Positions 28,816-34,853 of a DNA stretch of 35,102 nt are shown piece by piece. Within the stretch, counting starts at the first letter, position 1; every line of letters starts with the position of its first letter. The position numbers and the translations under genes are program-made. This stretch comes from a virus. The notes under the pieces are model-generated. The model made no database searches and had not been told where the DNA came from. It saw only the letters and a list, made by a program, of their open reading frames with translations. The stretch lies in the IMG/VR virus record IMGVR_UViG_3300020034_000049, positions 1-35,102 of that record; one strand, written 5' to 3'.

Positions 28816-29667
28816 ATGATTCAAGGTAGACATCGTCGTTGGCTGAATCAGGCACCTAAGCCTCAGGCCCCGCAGGGTCCGGGTCAACACAATACCAATA
28901 GCATCACAAATAAGAAGAACGCAAAACATTTACGTAGGAGGTCGCCAGCCAAGCCATTGTTAATTACAATGTTTACGCTGGCACTCTTACCAACTATAGC
29001 ATTAAGCGTATCTGACGCTAATGACAAAGTATCTCTTGACGCTGCTGCCGCAGCTACTCAAATTACATACCGCCAAATAAAGGCAAGCAGAAGTGGCACC
29101 CGGCCGGTATCTAAAGATACTTCTAAAGATTTTCCTACTAAGAAGACCAAACCAGCTTCCCTACCAACCACGCCGGTCAAGAAACGTGCAAAGCCTACTG
29201 AGACTGTGAGTAAGACTAAGAAGGTAGTCACAAAGAAGCTCGAAATCAAGAAGCCGGTGGAAAAAAAGAAAACAGTAAAGAAGACGGCGATTATTGCTGT
29301 AGCTGGTCTGGATTTCAGTCCATGTGCTGAATCACGCAGTATTGAATCAGGTGTAGGATTGAACGCACGTAATCTTTACCGCGCGGTTTGTCACGCCTTT
29401 CCAAAAGCAGGCCCATTCGGCGGGTATAGAAATGATTCCGACTCATACCATGGCAAGGGTAGAGCAATTGATATTATGGTTCCATCTCACTCAGTAGGAG
29501 AACAAGTACGTGACTGGGTGATGTCTAACCGTAAAGGATTGAAAGCAATGGAAATAATCTGGGAACAGCACATTTGGACACTTACGCGCCCACTATGGAG
29601 AATTATGTCAGACAGAGGCGGAGCCACTGCAAATCATTATGACCATGTCCATGTGAGTTTACTATAG
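28816..29667 (+). CDS. Membrane-anchored or secreted protein with M15-like C-terminal domain
   Basis: 283 residues. A basic N-terminus (about 45 aa, KHLRRRSP) precedes one hydrophobic segment (residues 46-64, PLLITMFTLALLPTIALSV), then an about 90-residue Lys/Thr/Pro-rich linker. The C-terminal domain (about 165-283) has YHGKGRAIDIMV and HYDHVHVSLL, the H...D and HxH zinc pattern of the M15/ARB_07466-like domain found in many actinobacterial cell-wall proteins. It should act outside the membrane on peptidoglycan peptides. It differs from the cytoplasmic endolysin at 19463. The AID motif and all expected ligands are present. Possible roles are exclusion, wall remodelling or lysis assistance. 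Starts from a leaderless promoter. Confidence 0.75.
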   Translation: MIQGRHRRWLNQAPKPQAPQGPGQHNTNSITNKKNAKHLRRRSPAKPLLITMFTLALLPTIALSVSDANDKVSLDAAAAATQITYRQIKASRSGTRPVSKDTSKDFPTKKTKPASLPTTPVKKRAKPTETVSKTKKVVTKKLEIKKPVEKKKTVKKTAIIAVAGLDFSPCAESRSIESGVGLNARNLYRAVCHAFPKAGPFGGYRNDSDSYHGKGRAIDIMVPSHSVGEQVRDWVMSNRKGLKAMEIIWEQHIWTLTRPLWRIMSDRGGATANHYDHVHVSLL

Positions 29668-29679
29668 AGAGGATTCTTC

Positions 29680-30030
29680 ATGATTAAGAAGATTTTAACT
29701 GCTATTATTTGCACCAGTGTTGTCCTTGTAACCATGGGCGCAGCCGATGGCTGCGAGGCTGAACAGAAGCCAACCAAGATTAAGACCAAGAAAACAAGTC
29801 CTAAGCTTCAGTTGATGTCTTCTGGTAAGACGCATAAAGTAACTGAATCACGTGAGGGCACTTGGACAGCACCCAAGAGCAATAAGAATTGCACATGGAT
29901 TATTATCCCTAAAGAAGGCAAGGCCAAGAAAGGAAAGTACAAACGCTTCGGAGGAAACACAGTAACTTTGAGCTACCCGGCACACAGTTATTTTTCTAGT
30001 GTCGGTTGTGGAATTTGGACCAAGCGATGA
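29680..30030 (+). CDS. Secreted or lipoprotein-like small protein, 116 aa
   Basis: Residues 1-22 form a signal sequence (MIKKILTAIICTSVVLVTMG), followed by AADGC at 21-25, which is a poor lipobox, so plain secretion or lipid attachment are both possible. The mature part is Lys-rich, with C-terminal strands containing NCTWIIIPKEG and SVGCGIW, where the two Cys could form a disulphide. GAGAGGA precedes the ATG. It follows the M15-like gene by 12 bases and may work with it at the envelope. Confidence 0.65.
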   Translation: MIKKILTAIICTSVVLVTMGAADGCEAEQKPTKIKTKKTSPKLQLMSSGKTHKVTESREGTWTAPKSNKNCTWIIIPKEGKAKKGKYKRFGGNTVTLSYPAHSYFSSVGCGIWTKR

Positions 30031-30221
30031 TTATTAGAAACAGAGTGTTAGTCGAATGGTTCGAAGACTCCACAACGAGTTCGGCCTATAACATTGAAGA
30101 AGTAAAGAATTATCTCCGAGATGAGTTTGGTTTCTATGACAGGTTTACTATTATTGAATACTCAGAACAGAATCCGCCGGTAGATGAATATGACCCAGAA
30201 GAATCAATAAACATCATATAA
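30027..30221 (+). CDS. Small acidic protein, 64 aa, last gene of the plus operon
   Basis: ATG at 30027 overlaps the previous TGA as ATGA, which supports this start over the earlier one at 30006. It begins MIIRNRVLVEWFEDSTTSS and ends DEYDPEESINII. The alpha/beta pattern with a helix EEVKNYLRDEFGF suggests a small folded domain. Unknown function. From 30222 to 30403 there is only A+T-rich spacer. Confidence 0.6.
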   Translation: MIIRNRVLVEWFEDSTTSSAYNIEEVKNYLRDEFGFYDRFTIIEYSEQNPPVDEYDPEESINII

Positions 30222-30403
30222 GAAAACAATGCCTTATTGGCAATTGCTCACAGTAATCAAATAACTTCGCTATGTTACGTAATTACTACAAAACAAAACT
30301 TATATAAATTTTTATGGTTGATGATACGCACTCAAACTAAATAAATCCAATTACTTTTAGTGCGCCCATAACTACACAAAGTATCCAATAAATAAATAAA
30401 AAC

Positions 30404-30431
30404 ATGCCCCGGGCTCTTTTGCCCGGGGCAT
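30404..30431. terminator. Bidirectional terminator between converging operons
   Basis: A perfect 11-bp stem (atgccccgggc / gcccggggcat) with a TCTTTT loop. The tail is TGCTTTGTGTT on plus and GTTTTTATTTATTT on minus, so it can end both the plus operon and the minus-strand gene at 30441-30638. Confidence 0.9.
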
Positions 30432-30440
30432 TGCTTTGTG

Positions 30441-30638
30441 TTAGTAGTTCAGAGCGGCCCTGGCGTAGTCAACAGCCGTCACAGCCTGCCTCAGTGTCGC
30501 GTTGTGCAACGCACGAAACACTTTGATGGCCTGCAAACGCTCACCATGCAGCAAGAGGATACGTACTGCCCTGTCATTGACAGCAAGGGTGTTGAGTTTG
30601 TCCTCACTCAGGTCACTGCCATAGGCACGAGGGTACAT
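30441..30638 (-). CDS. Small protein with L7/L12 C-terminal-like motif, 65 aa
   Basis: It begins MYPRAYGSDLSEDKLNTL. The stretch GERLQAIKVFRALHNATLRQAVTAVDYARA follows the helix-turn-helix pattern of the ribosomal L7/L12 C-terminal domain (AIKxxRxxTxxxLxEAxxxV), a mini-domain seen alone in a number of phages. It might bind translation factors; this is inference. AAGGAG precedes the ATG at 30638. The AGGTA/TACCT palindrome at 30653-30667 overlaps its likely promoter. Confidence 0.6.
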   Translation of the reverse strand: MYPRAYGSDLSEDKLNTLAVNDRAVRILLLHGERLQAIKVFRALHNATLRQAVTAVDYARAALNY

Positions 30639-30652
30639 AATAACTCCTTAGT

Positions 30653-30965
30653 AGGTAATATATACCTTATCACATGTACTAGTTGCATACCAGCGTTACT
30701 CATGGGTAACATATACTCAATTGACAACGTAAGACAATGGACACCCTTGATAGTGACAATGAGTGACTACTCATTTGATGTAACCCCGAGGATTTTGCTT
30801 ACTTGGTTACTATGTGTATACATATTAGCCTATGACAACGTAAGACAATGCATCCGAAATGTAGTCATATGTGGGCTACTACCTACTCTATGTAACAATA
30901 CAACTACCGTCTGTTTGGGCGGTAGGTATATCAATACCTAGTGAAACACTATACCTACATAGGTA
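30653..30965. repeat. Three palindromes with half-site AGGTA / TACCT
   Basis: AGGTA-atata-TACCT (30653-30667), TAGGTAT-atca-ATACCTA (30923-30940) and TACCTA-ca-TAGGTA (30952-30965). The first lies just upstream of the 30638 start codon. The shared half-site suggests a dimeric repressor; no repressor gene is obvious in the window. Confidence 0.55.
30722..30850. repeat. 18-bp direct repeat TGACAACGTAAGACAATG
   Basis: Identical copies at 30722-30739 and 30833-30850, 111 bases apart. On the minus strand each reads TTGTC-ttacg-TTGTC, a direct repeat at one helical turn, and each is followed 18 bases after TTGTCT by TATGTT or TATGTA, so each could be a leftward promoter or operator. Confidence 0.6.
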
Positions 30966-30999
30966 GTACAACTATCCATATGGTACGTATTGCTGCAGG

Positions 31000-31078
31000 T
31001 GGTGCATATTCCCTAATAAATGGCCAAATAACACCATATTTGGTGCATATTCCCTACAAATACCACTATATATGGTGT
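31000..31078. repeat. Direct repeat TGGTGCATATTCCCTA and inverted repeat ACACCATAT
   Basis: TGGTGCATATTCCCTA occurs at 31000-31015 and 31041-31056, 41 bases apart. ACACCATAT (31031-31039) is inverted as ATATGGTGT (31070-31078), and CACCA-tatt-TGGTG (31032-31045) is a local palindrome. Confidence 0.6.
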
Positions 31079-31217
31079 TTTATGCCTATAACAAGCGTTA
31101 TAAGGTATGCTGTCTATTATTCATACACCGTATGATAAATGCATTGGTAAAATAGCACGACCGTTCTATATAAGTATTTTAGCATTAGCTATACATTAGC
31201 TATATACATAGACATCA

Positions 31218-31442
31218 TTATTCATTCTTTATACCTACCGCCTCGCCCTTGTCATTGATACCTAAAGGATAGACTATTACTGCATTGGTAGTCATACATA
31301 GTTGATTATTACCTATTGTAGATTGGTCTACCGCCGATTTGGCCTTGAGTGCTACCTCCCTAGCGGGACCAGCGAATTGGTCTGGCACTTTAGATGCGAT
31401 GTCTAAAAGGGTGATTACTTCCTCAGCAGTGAATAGCGTCAT
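31218..31442 (-). CDS. Small protein, 74 aa, unknown
   Basis: It begins MTLFTAEEVITLLDIASKVPD with a helical first half (REVALKAKSAVDQ) and a beta-like second half (LCMTTNAVIVYPLGIND). The Shine-Dalgarno is poor (GCCGG). It lies 15 bases after the preceding gene, so it probably shares its mRNA and its ribosomes. No family recognised. Confidence 0.55.
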   Translation of the reverse strand: MTLFTAEEVITLLDIASKVPDQFAGPAREVALKAKSAVDQSTIGNNQLCMTTNAVIVYPLGINDKGEAVGIKNE

Positions 31443-31457
31443 TATATACCGGCTTTT

Positions 31458-31691
31458 CTAGTCTGTTTCTTGAACCATGAAATAGGTAACTTCAGAAGAC
31501 CGAATAAAATAAATGGCATGGTCAATCGTCAAATTGAACGTCGTAGCATCTGAAGTTGCCTTCTTGGCTACTTCCATCATTTCGGATTTGAACTTTGAGT
31601 AGCTTACCCCCGATTCCTCGATGTCCTCACGGGCGATACTATTCTCAAATAACGTACCGTTTTTCAGGCCGACCTTAACGTGTAGCTTCAT
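31458..31691 (-). CDS. Small protein, 77 aa, unknown
   Basis: It begins MKLHVKVGLKNGTLFENSIA. An alternating beta-helix-beta pattern (KFKSEMMEVAKKATSDATTFNL, then HAIYFIRSSEVTYFMVQETD) suggests one compact alpha/beta domain. AGGAGGAG lies close before the ATG, a strong ribosome-binding site. No function can be assigned. Confidence 0.6.
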   Translation of the reverse strand: MKLHVKVGLKNGTLFENSIAREDIEESGVSYSKFKSEMMEVAKKATSDATTFNLTIDHAIYFIRSSEVTYFMVQETD

Positions 31692-31740
31692 ATCTCCTCC
31701 TAAGTTACTGGCTAGTATGGCCTTCTAAGCCTTTGAAATA

Positions 31741-31769
31741 GTCGGGGTAGGCTCACACCCCACCCCGAC
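31741..31769 (-). terminator. Terminator hairpin after the 81-aa gene
   Basis: An 8-bp stem (gtcggggt / accccgac) with a 13-base loop, which could extend by alternative CCCC/GGGG pairing. On the minus strand it is followed by TATTTC. It starts 11 bases after the stop of the 31781 gene. Confidence 0.6.
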
Positions 31770-31780
31770 CTAAAAATGGC

Positions 31781-32026
31781 TCACGCATTAACCTCGTAGT
31801 AGTCATCAGCGAGTCCGCCCAAGCCGTCAGCCTCAGATTCGTCAGTGGTCAGACCTTGGGAGTCCAACCAGTCATTAAAGCCGGTGTGGTAGGCAGTCTC
31901 GTCCATTTCCTTGAGAACCTGACTGGCGTCCCATGACAACTGACTATCAAAGCGAACAACTCCGTAGAGTTCATCCAGCATATCGTCATACCGAATATAT
32001 GCGTCGTTCTCATCGATGTATTCCAT
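31781..32026 (-). CDS. Acidic protein, 81 aa
   Basis: It begins MEYIDENDAYIRYDDMLDEL and ends GLADDYYEVNA; about a quarter of the residues are Asp or Glu. The body looks helical, with FNDWLDSQGL. AAAGGCGG lies before the ATG. Strong acidity in a small early phage protein is typical of anti-restriction or regulatory DNA mimics, but there is no direct evidence for that here. Confidence 0.6.
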   Translation of the reverse strand: MEYIDENDAYIRYDDMLDELYGVVRFDSQLSWDASQVLKEMDETAYHTGFNDWLDSQGLTTDESEADGLGGLADDYYEVNA

Positions 32027-32086
32027 TACATACCGCCTTTGTTGTTAGTGGAGACTGCCCAGCCGAGATTCTAAAATTACTTTGAG

Positions 32087-32266
32087 TCAGTCTTCTGTCA
32101 CGGTCTGGTCAAGTTGTCGGTCACCAGCATAACGCTTTTGCTTTTCAAGAAAGCTCACCATTTGCTCACGGTAGGTGAAACGCACACAGCCCTTGACAGG
32201 ATTATCACTGTCAGCGTCCCACACATAATCCACTCGAAATGGCTGACGCTGTCCACGCTTAGGCAT
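32087..32266 (-). CDS. Small basic protein, 59 aa
   Basis: It begins MPKRGQRQPFRVDYVWDAD and ends QLDQTVTED. A beta-rich front (RVDYVWDADSDNPVKGCVRF) is followed by a helix (REQMVSFLEKQKRY). GGAGGAG lies about 11 bases before the ATG. It has its own probable promoter at 32323-32352, embedded in a terminator hairpin. No family recognised. Confidence 0.6.
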   Translation of the reverse strand: MPKRGQRQPFRVDYVWDADSDNPVKGCVRFTYREQMVSFLEKQKRYAGDRQLDQTVTED

Positions 32267-32322
32267 TTCAACTCGCCTCCTCCGCGACTGTCGCCCGGTA
32301 TTGGTTCATCCTCGCAATACAA

Positions 32323-32352
32323 ACACTACCAGCTGGGCTCTTAGTGTGTCAA
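32323..32352 (-). promoter_or_regulatory. Promoter embedded in a terminator hairpin
   Basis: On the minus strand TTGACA (32352-32347) is formed at the loop of the 15-bp hairpin, with TAGTGT (32328-32323) 18 bases later, just past the stem. It would drive the 32266 gene with an about 50-base leader. Confidence 0.5.
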
Positions 32353-32365
32353 GAGCCCAGCTGGT
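32328..32365 (-). terminator. 15-bp terminator hairpin
   Basis: Perfect stem accagctgggctctt / aagagcccagctggt with an eight-base loop. T-rich bases follow on both strands (GTTTTCTC on plus, AGTGTTTGTATT on minus), so it can terminate in either direction; its main job is likely to end the minus-strand mRNA from 32529-32681. Confidence 0.8.
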
Positions 32366-32371
32366 GTTTTC

Positions 32372-32521
32372 TCAAACCACTTCTAGTGAGTAACCGATTA
32401 CAGCAGAGAGTGAAATTCGCTCGTACCGGCCGTTCAGGCCGGAGGCCATATGGTTGGGTGTCCGAGCCTTTTATCGCCTCAGAATGGCATACAGCGCTTG
32501 AGCGTACATCGGCCGGTATGT
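32372..32521 (-). pseudogene. Small ORF interrupted by an in-frame stop
   Basis: From TTG 32521 the frame reads MTYRPMYAQALYAILRR, then TAA (32473-32471), then continues without a break as KARTPNH, MASGLNGRYERISLSAV and so on to TGA at 32372. Both parts look protein-like, and the second could start at ATG 32449 (25 aa). It may be a decayed gene, a stop read through, or two mini-proteins. Confidence 0.3.
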
Positions 32522-32528
32522 CAAGAGG

Positions 32529-32681
32529 CTAACCTAATTCGTATCCAGCATCAGTTAAAGCAGAGTGCACGGCATCACACACCGTATCCGCAATGTCGTA
32601 CTTGGCTTCGTTCCATGCCTTGACGATTCTGTCAATGGCTTCTTGATTTACTGCATTCTGTACGTCACTCTCAGTAATCAT
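32529..32681 (-). CDS. Small acidic protein, 50 aa
   Basis: It begins MITESDVQNAVNQEAIDRIV and ends LTDAGYELG. It appears to be almost entirely helical (KAWNEAKYDIADTVCDAVHSAL) with amphipathic spacing. GGAGGA lies five bases before the ATG, a strong site that supports the call. Unknown function. Confidence 0.65.
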   Translation of the reverse strand: MITESDVQNAVNQEAIDRIVKAWNEAKYDIADTVCDAVHSALTDAGYELG

Positions 32682-32741
32682 TATTCCTCCAACCCTACAG
32701 TATTTCACAATTTTTCAGGTAGTACAAGACCCCAGACACAA

Positions 32742-33002
32742 TTACTTTGTGCTATTACAGTCACACTCAAAGTGATGAGGACATTCGTACTGACCTTCGT
32801 ACCCTTGCTGCGCGGCCTCATGCTTGCGAAGTTCATCAAAAGCCTTATGCTGACGCGCTAGCTTCACTGAGCAGAATTCAACGAAACCGTTGTCGTCCAT
32901 ATCTACCCATTCGTGAATGTGCATGTGCTCTTCACATACCTCGCAATGGCGACCATCGACATCTAGACCACGCAAGTCCTTGGCGTAAATTCTCTCTGTC
33001 AT
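32742..33002 (-). CDS. Cys/His-rich small protein, 86 aa
   Basis: Start at ATG 33002 (MTERIYAKDLRGLDVDGRH) with AGGAGA upstream; the longer frame from 33065 lacks one. CEVCEEHMHIHEW and a later FCS form one probable zinc site, and CPHHFECDC near the C-terminus a second. The arrangement suggests a metal-stabilised binding protein. Unknown function. Confidence 0.65.
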   Translation of the reverse strand: MTERIYAKDLRGLDVDGRHCEVCEEHMHIHEWVDMDDNGFVEFCSVKLARQHKAFDELRKHEAAQQGYEGQYECPHHFECDCNSTK

Positions 33003-33010
33003 GCTATCTC

Positions 33011-33229
33011 CTAGTAGTAATAGTCGGTCATTATTGCTTGGTAGTCGATTAGATGACCCTTGCATAGACTATCACAGACGGCATCTTTGGTACATCGTTC
33101 GTCAGCGGGCATGTATATGCTTCCCCAGATGCACAAAGGCTTTTCTCTCAATACCCGGCTGTCCTCTAGCTCATTCTGAATCCGCCGGTACTCAGAATAC
33201 ACCTTAGCAGTTTTTCCCTGTCCATACAT
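33011..33229 (-). CDS. Small protein with Cys-rich C-terminus, 72 aa
   Basis: I prefer ATG 33229 (MYGQGKTAKVYSEYRRIQNE), which has GGAGG at eight bases; ATG 33235 and GTG 33262 are alternatives. A charged helix is followed by CIWGSIYMPADERC and CDSLCKGH, possibly a metal site. The stop TAG is part of the Shine-Dalgarno region of the next gene (32742-33002). Confidence 0.6.
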   Translation of the reverse strand: MYGQGKTAKVYSEYRRIQNELEDSRVLREKPLCIWGSIYMPADERCTKDAVCDSLCKGHLIDYQAIMTDYYY

Positions 33230-33308
33230 TGTCATAGCCTCCGAATACGCTTGATGTGACACTTGTCAGTGTCGTGTTGCCAGAGAAATGCTTGGCTTGA
33301 ATGTCCAT
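33204..33308 (-). CDS. Possible 34-aa protein
   Basis: ATG at 33308 overlaps the previous stop (TAATG) and has GGAG at 10 bases. It encodes MDIQAKHFSGNTTLTSVTSS and ends DNVWTGKNC. It overlaps the next start by 26 bases and carries that gene's Shine-Dalgarno. Coupling on both sides supports it; shortness counts against it. Confidence 0.45.
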   Translation of the reverse strand: MDIQAKHFSGNTTLTSVTSSVFGGYDNVWTGKNC

Positions 33309-33448
33309 TATTCATCTACTCCAATATTAGCCAAGAACTCAGGAAGATGTTCCCGAACTAGCTTCGGGTCAAAGCCAAGCTGTGGATAGAACTTTCCCAG
33401 CATGTCGCTGATGTCGTACTCCATTAAATCTAATTCGGAGTCATTCAT
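33308..33448 (-). CDS. Small acidic protein, 46 aa
   Basis: ATG 33448 follows the previous TGA by four bases, with AGGGA upstream. The product begins MNDSELDLMEYDISDMLGKF and ends LPEFLANIGVDE. It is helical and acidic. The longer frame from 33562 lies over the previous gene and is rejected. Confidence 0.6.
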   Translation of the reverse strand: MNDSELDLMEYDISDMLGKFYPQLGFDPKLVREHLPEFLANIGVDE

Positions 33449-33452
33449 TTCA

Positions 33453-33596
33453 TCATTCCCTAAACGTAAAGTAGTAGTACAGAATGCCGTTGATTCGTCG
33501 TCGGCCGGTGAGGATATATTGGTCTGGATTTGATTCACATACATTAATGTCATATTCAACATGTACCGGCGTCGGTCCTAGAAAATCAATAACCAT
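33453..33596 (-). CDS. Small protein, 47 aa
   Basis: From ATG 33596 the protein reads MVIDFLGPTPVHVEYDINV and ends LYYYFTFRE, a beta-rich mini-domain with an Arg-rich turn (TGRRRINGI). A TTG at 33644 would overlap the previous gene and add 16 residues. The frame upstream of that is a shadow of the 33634 gene. AAAGG lies too close to the ATG to be a good ribosome-binding site, so the start is uncertain. Confidence 0.5.
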   Translation of the reverse strand: MVIDFLGPTPVHVEYDINVCESNPDQYILTGRRRINGILYYYFTFRE

Positions 33597-33633
33597 TGCC
33601 TTTACCGGCTCATTGTCCTCGTATACCGGCTTG

Positions 33634-34248
33634 CTACGCGGCAAGCGCGGCGGAGGTGCGTTTACCGGTGCGGTAACCAGCCTCGTTGACCTTGAGCCTG
33701 TCGCGCCAAACAAGCCAAGTGATGGCCTGTAGTTGACTAGGCGTGATACCAATGAGGCTCGATGCCTGCCTGTAGATGTTCGCAAAAACATCGTAACCTC
33801 CCTTGCGTGCAAGCATTGGGCGCGGACGGTTGCCGAATACCTCAGATACTGCAATATCGTGCGCATGTCGGTCAACCGTAATGACATCATCTCCCTGTCC
33901 AATGATGTTCAGATAAAAACTGCGGACCTTATCTCCGCCCAGTACATTTAGTGGCTGCTCGCCTGCAAGCATGCGATTGACCTTAGAGACATTTGCTTTG
34001 AAGGTACCACCAGTCAGCCTGCCATCGGCGTATGCCTGTGTCGCTAGCGCTTGATTGCGCGGCCATGATGTGTTGGGTGACAGTGCAGCAATGATGCCAG
34101 CGGCTCTGTGGACGTTTGACGGCTCTAGAGTCTGCGCTAGTGTCCTAGCTCGGTCATACCACCCCAAGCCATTAGAGATGTGCTCAACGCTTGCGCGGCA
34201 AAGCACAGCTAGTACGTTGGCAACGCTGGGCTCATTGATGTTTGACAT
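33634..34248 (-). CDS. DUF7178-like conserved phage protein
   Basis: About 204 residues from ATG 34248 (MSNINEPSVANVLAVLCRA), with GGAG at 8 bases. Conserved-looking segments: ALSPNTSWPRNQALA, GGDKVRSFYLNIIG, VITVDRHAHDIAVSE and ITPSQLQAITWLVWRDR. I recall this combination from phage proteins now called DUF7178; that is from memory, not a search. The order of a helical K-containing segment and then VDRHA resembles helix-hairpin-helix DNA glycosylases (VDTHV), so a base-excision-like or DNA-binding role is conceivable. It overlaps the kinase-like gene upstream. Confidence 0.6.
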   Translation of the reverse strand: MSNINEPSVANVLAVLCRASVEHISNGLGWYDRARTLAQTLEPSNVHRAAGIIAALSPNTSWPRNQALATQAYADGRLTGGTFKANVSKVNRMLAGEQPLNVLGGDKVRSFYLNIIGQGDDVITVDRHAHDIAVSEVFGNRPRPMLARKGGYDVFANIYRQASSLIGITPSQLQAITWLVWRDRLKVNEAGYRTGKRTSAALAA

Positions 34249-34250
34249 CA

Positions 34251-34688
34251 TCACATCTCCAAATCAATAGGCCAATAGCGACCGTTCCACAGTCGTACAT
34301 TGTTGTAGCCCAAATCGGTAATACCATTATCCCAAAGCTCTTGCCAGACATCGGCCGGTAGAACATTAGTGCATTTGCATTTGCGTTCACAAAAACACTC
34401 ACCAATCTCAATACCGCCGATGTGCTGCATTGCAATAACCGAAATGCCACCAATGTCATAAATGCTGGTTTTGGGAATCCCGATACGGTCAGACCAGTCG
34501 AGGGTAATCAATTCTTGATACCGGCACCACTCGCGCCGGTTAATTCGATTCTCTCGGCCTGAGAGATTTTCAACCTTGTAGACAACATCGCCTCCAGACC
34601 AAAAGACAGTCCGTGCACTGCCCAGTGTAGAAAGCAATTCAAGCTCATCATTGAATGCCATCTCAGCGTAAACCCTGTTGCCGACCAT
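34251..34688 (-). CDS. Minimal protein kinase-like protein, 145 aa
   Basis: It shows kinase-fold landmarks in order: VVYKV with Lys38 (ATP Lys), a helix with RREWCRYQEL (Glu candidate for the Lys salt bridge), a hinge-like VIAMQHIGG, then ITDLGYNNV (D125...N130, like the catalytic loop) and PIDLEM (D142, like DFG) at the very C-terminus. It also carries ECFCERKCKC, a Cys cluster. The C-lobe after DFG is missing, so it may be a binding pseudokinase, a small-molecule kinase relative or an inhibitor. AGGAG precedes the ATG. It has an about 130-base structured leader. Confidence 0.55.
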   Translation of the reverse strand: MVGNRVYAEMAFNDELELLSTLGSARTVFWSGGDVVYKVENLSGRENRINRREWCRYQELITLDWSDRIGIPKTSIYDIGGISVIAMQHIGGIEIGECFCERKCKCTNVLPADVWQELWDNGITDLGYNNVRLWNGRYWPIDLEM

Positions 34689-34818
34689 CAGTGACTCCTA
34701 ATTAAATGCGGATAACGCAAACGGGGCAGGCGGACATGAATCCTTTAAAGGCTTGCCGACGACTGACCGCCTACCTGCCCCCAGTCGGGGTGATTACCCG
34801 CGTAACCGATTGGCTTCA
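34689..34818 (-). promoter_or_regulatory. Structured 5' leader of the kinase-like operon
   Basis: Between the predicted start (about 34818) and the AGGAG before 34688 the RNA can form GGTTAC...GTAATC-type and CCCC-gact-GGGG hairpins. It can also form CGACTG...CAGTCG, and a long GGGGCAGG...CCTGCCCC stem closing on CCTTTAAAGG. Several of these exclude each other, as in attenuators or riboswitches. No known class recognised. Confidence 0.5.
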
Positions 34819-34824
34819 GACTCA

Positions 34825-34853
34825 ATCATAACATACTACTAGAGATGCAACAA
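34825..34853 (-). promoter_or_regulatory. Promoter of the kinase-like operon
   Basis: Minus strand TTGTTG (34853-34848), 17 bases, TATGAT (34830-34825). The -35 overlaps the tail of the terminator at 34851-34882. Confidence 0.6.

Larger units (their letters stand above)
30639..31217. other. 579-base non-coding, repeat-rich control region
   Basis: No ORF here looks like protein. The A+T-rich stretch holds a direct repeat, three AGGTA/TACCT palindromes, a second direct repeat and long inverted repeats (listed separately). It separates the last early gene (30441-30638) from the rest of the minus-strand cluster. It resembles a regulatory hub or replication origin more than spacer. No known phage origin motif is recognised. 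Confidence 0.55.

Noticed and set aside
30438-30941. Plus-strand ORF of 167 codons across the non-coding region, with an in-frame repeat (DNVRQ twice)
   Set aside because: The first part is antisense to the 30441-30638 gene, the start has no ribosome-binding site, the protein is Cys-rich and lacks normal composition, and the repeat is explained by the 18-bp DNA repeat whose 111-base spacing happens to be divisible by three.
33453-33902. The full 149-codon minus-strand ORF
   Set aside because: Its first two thirds overlap the well-supported 33634-34248 gene in another frame; only the last 47 codons are kept.
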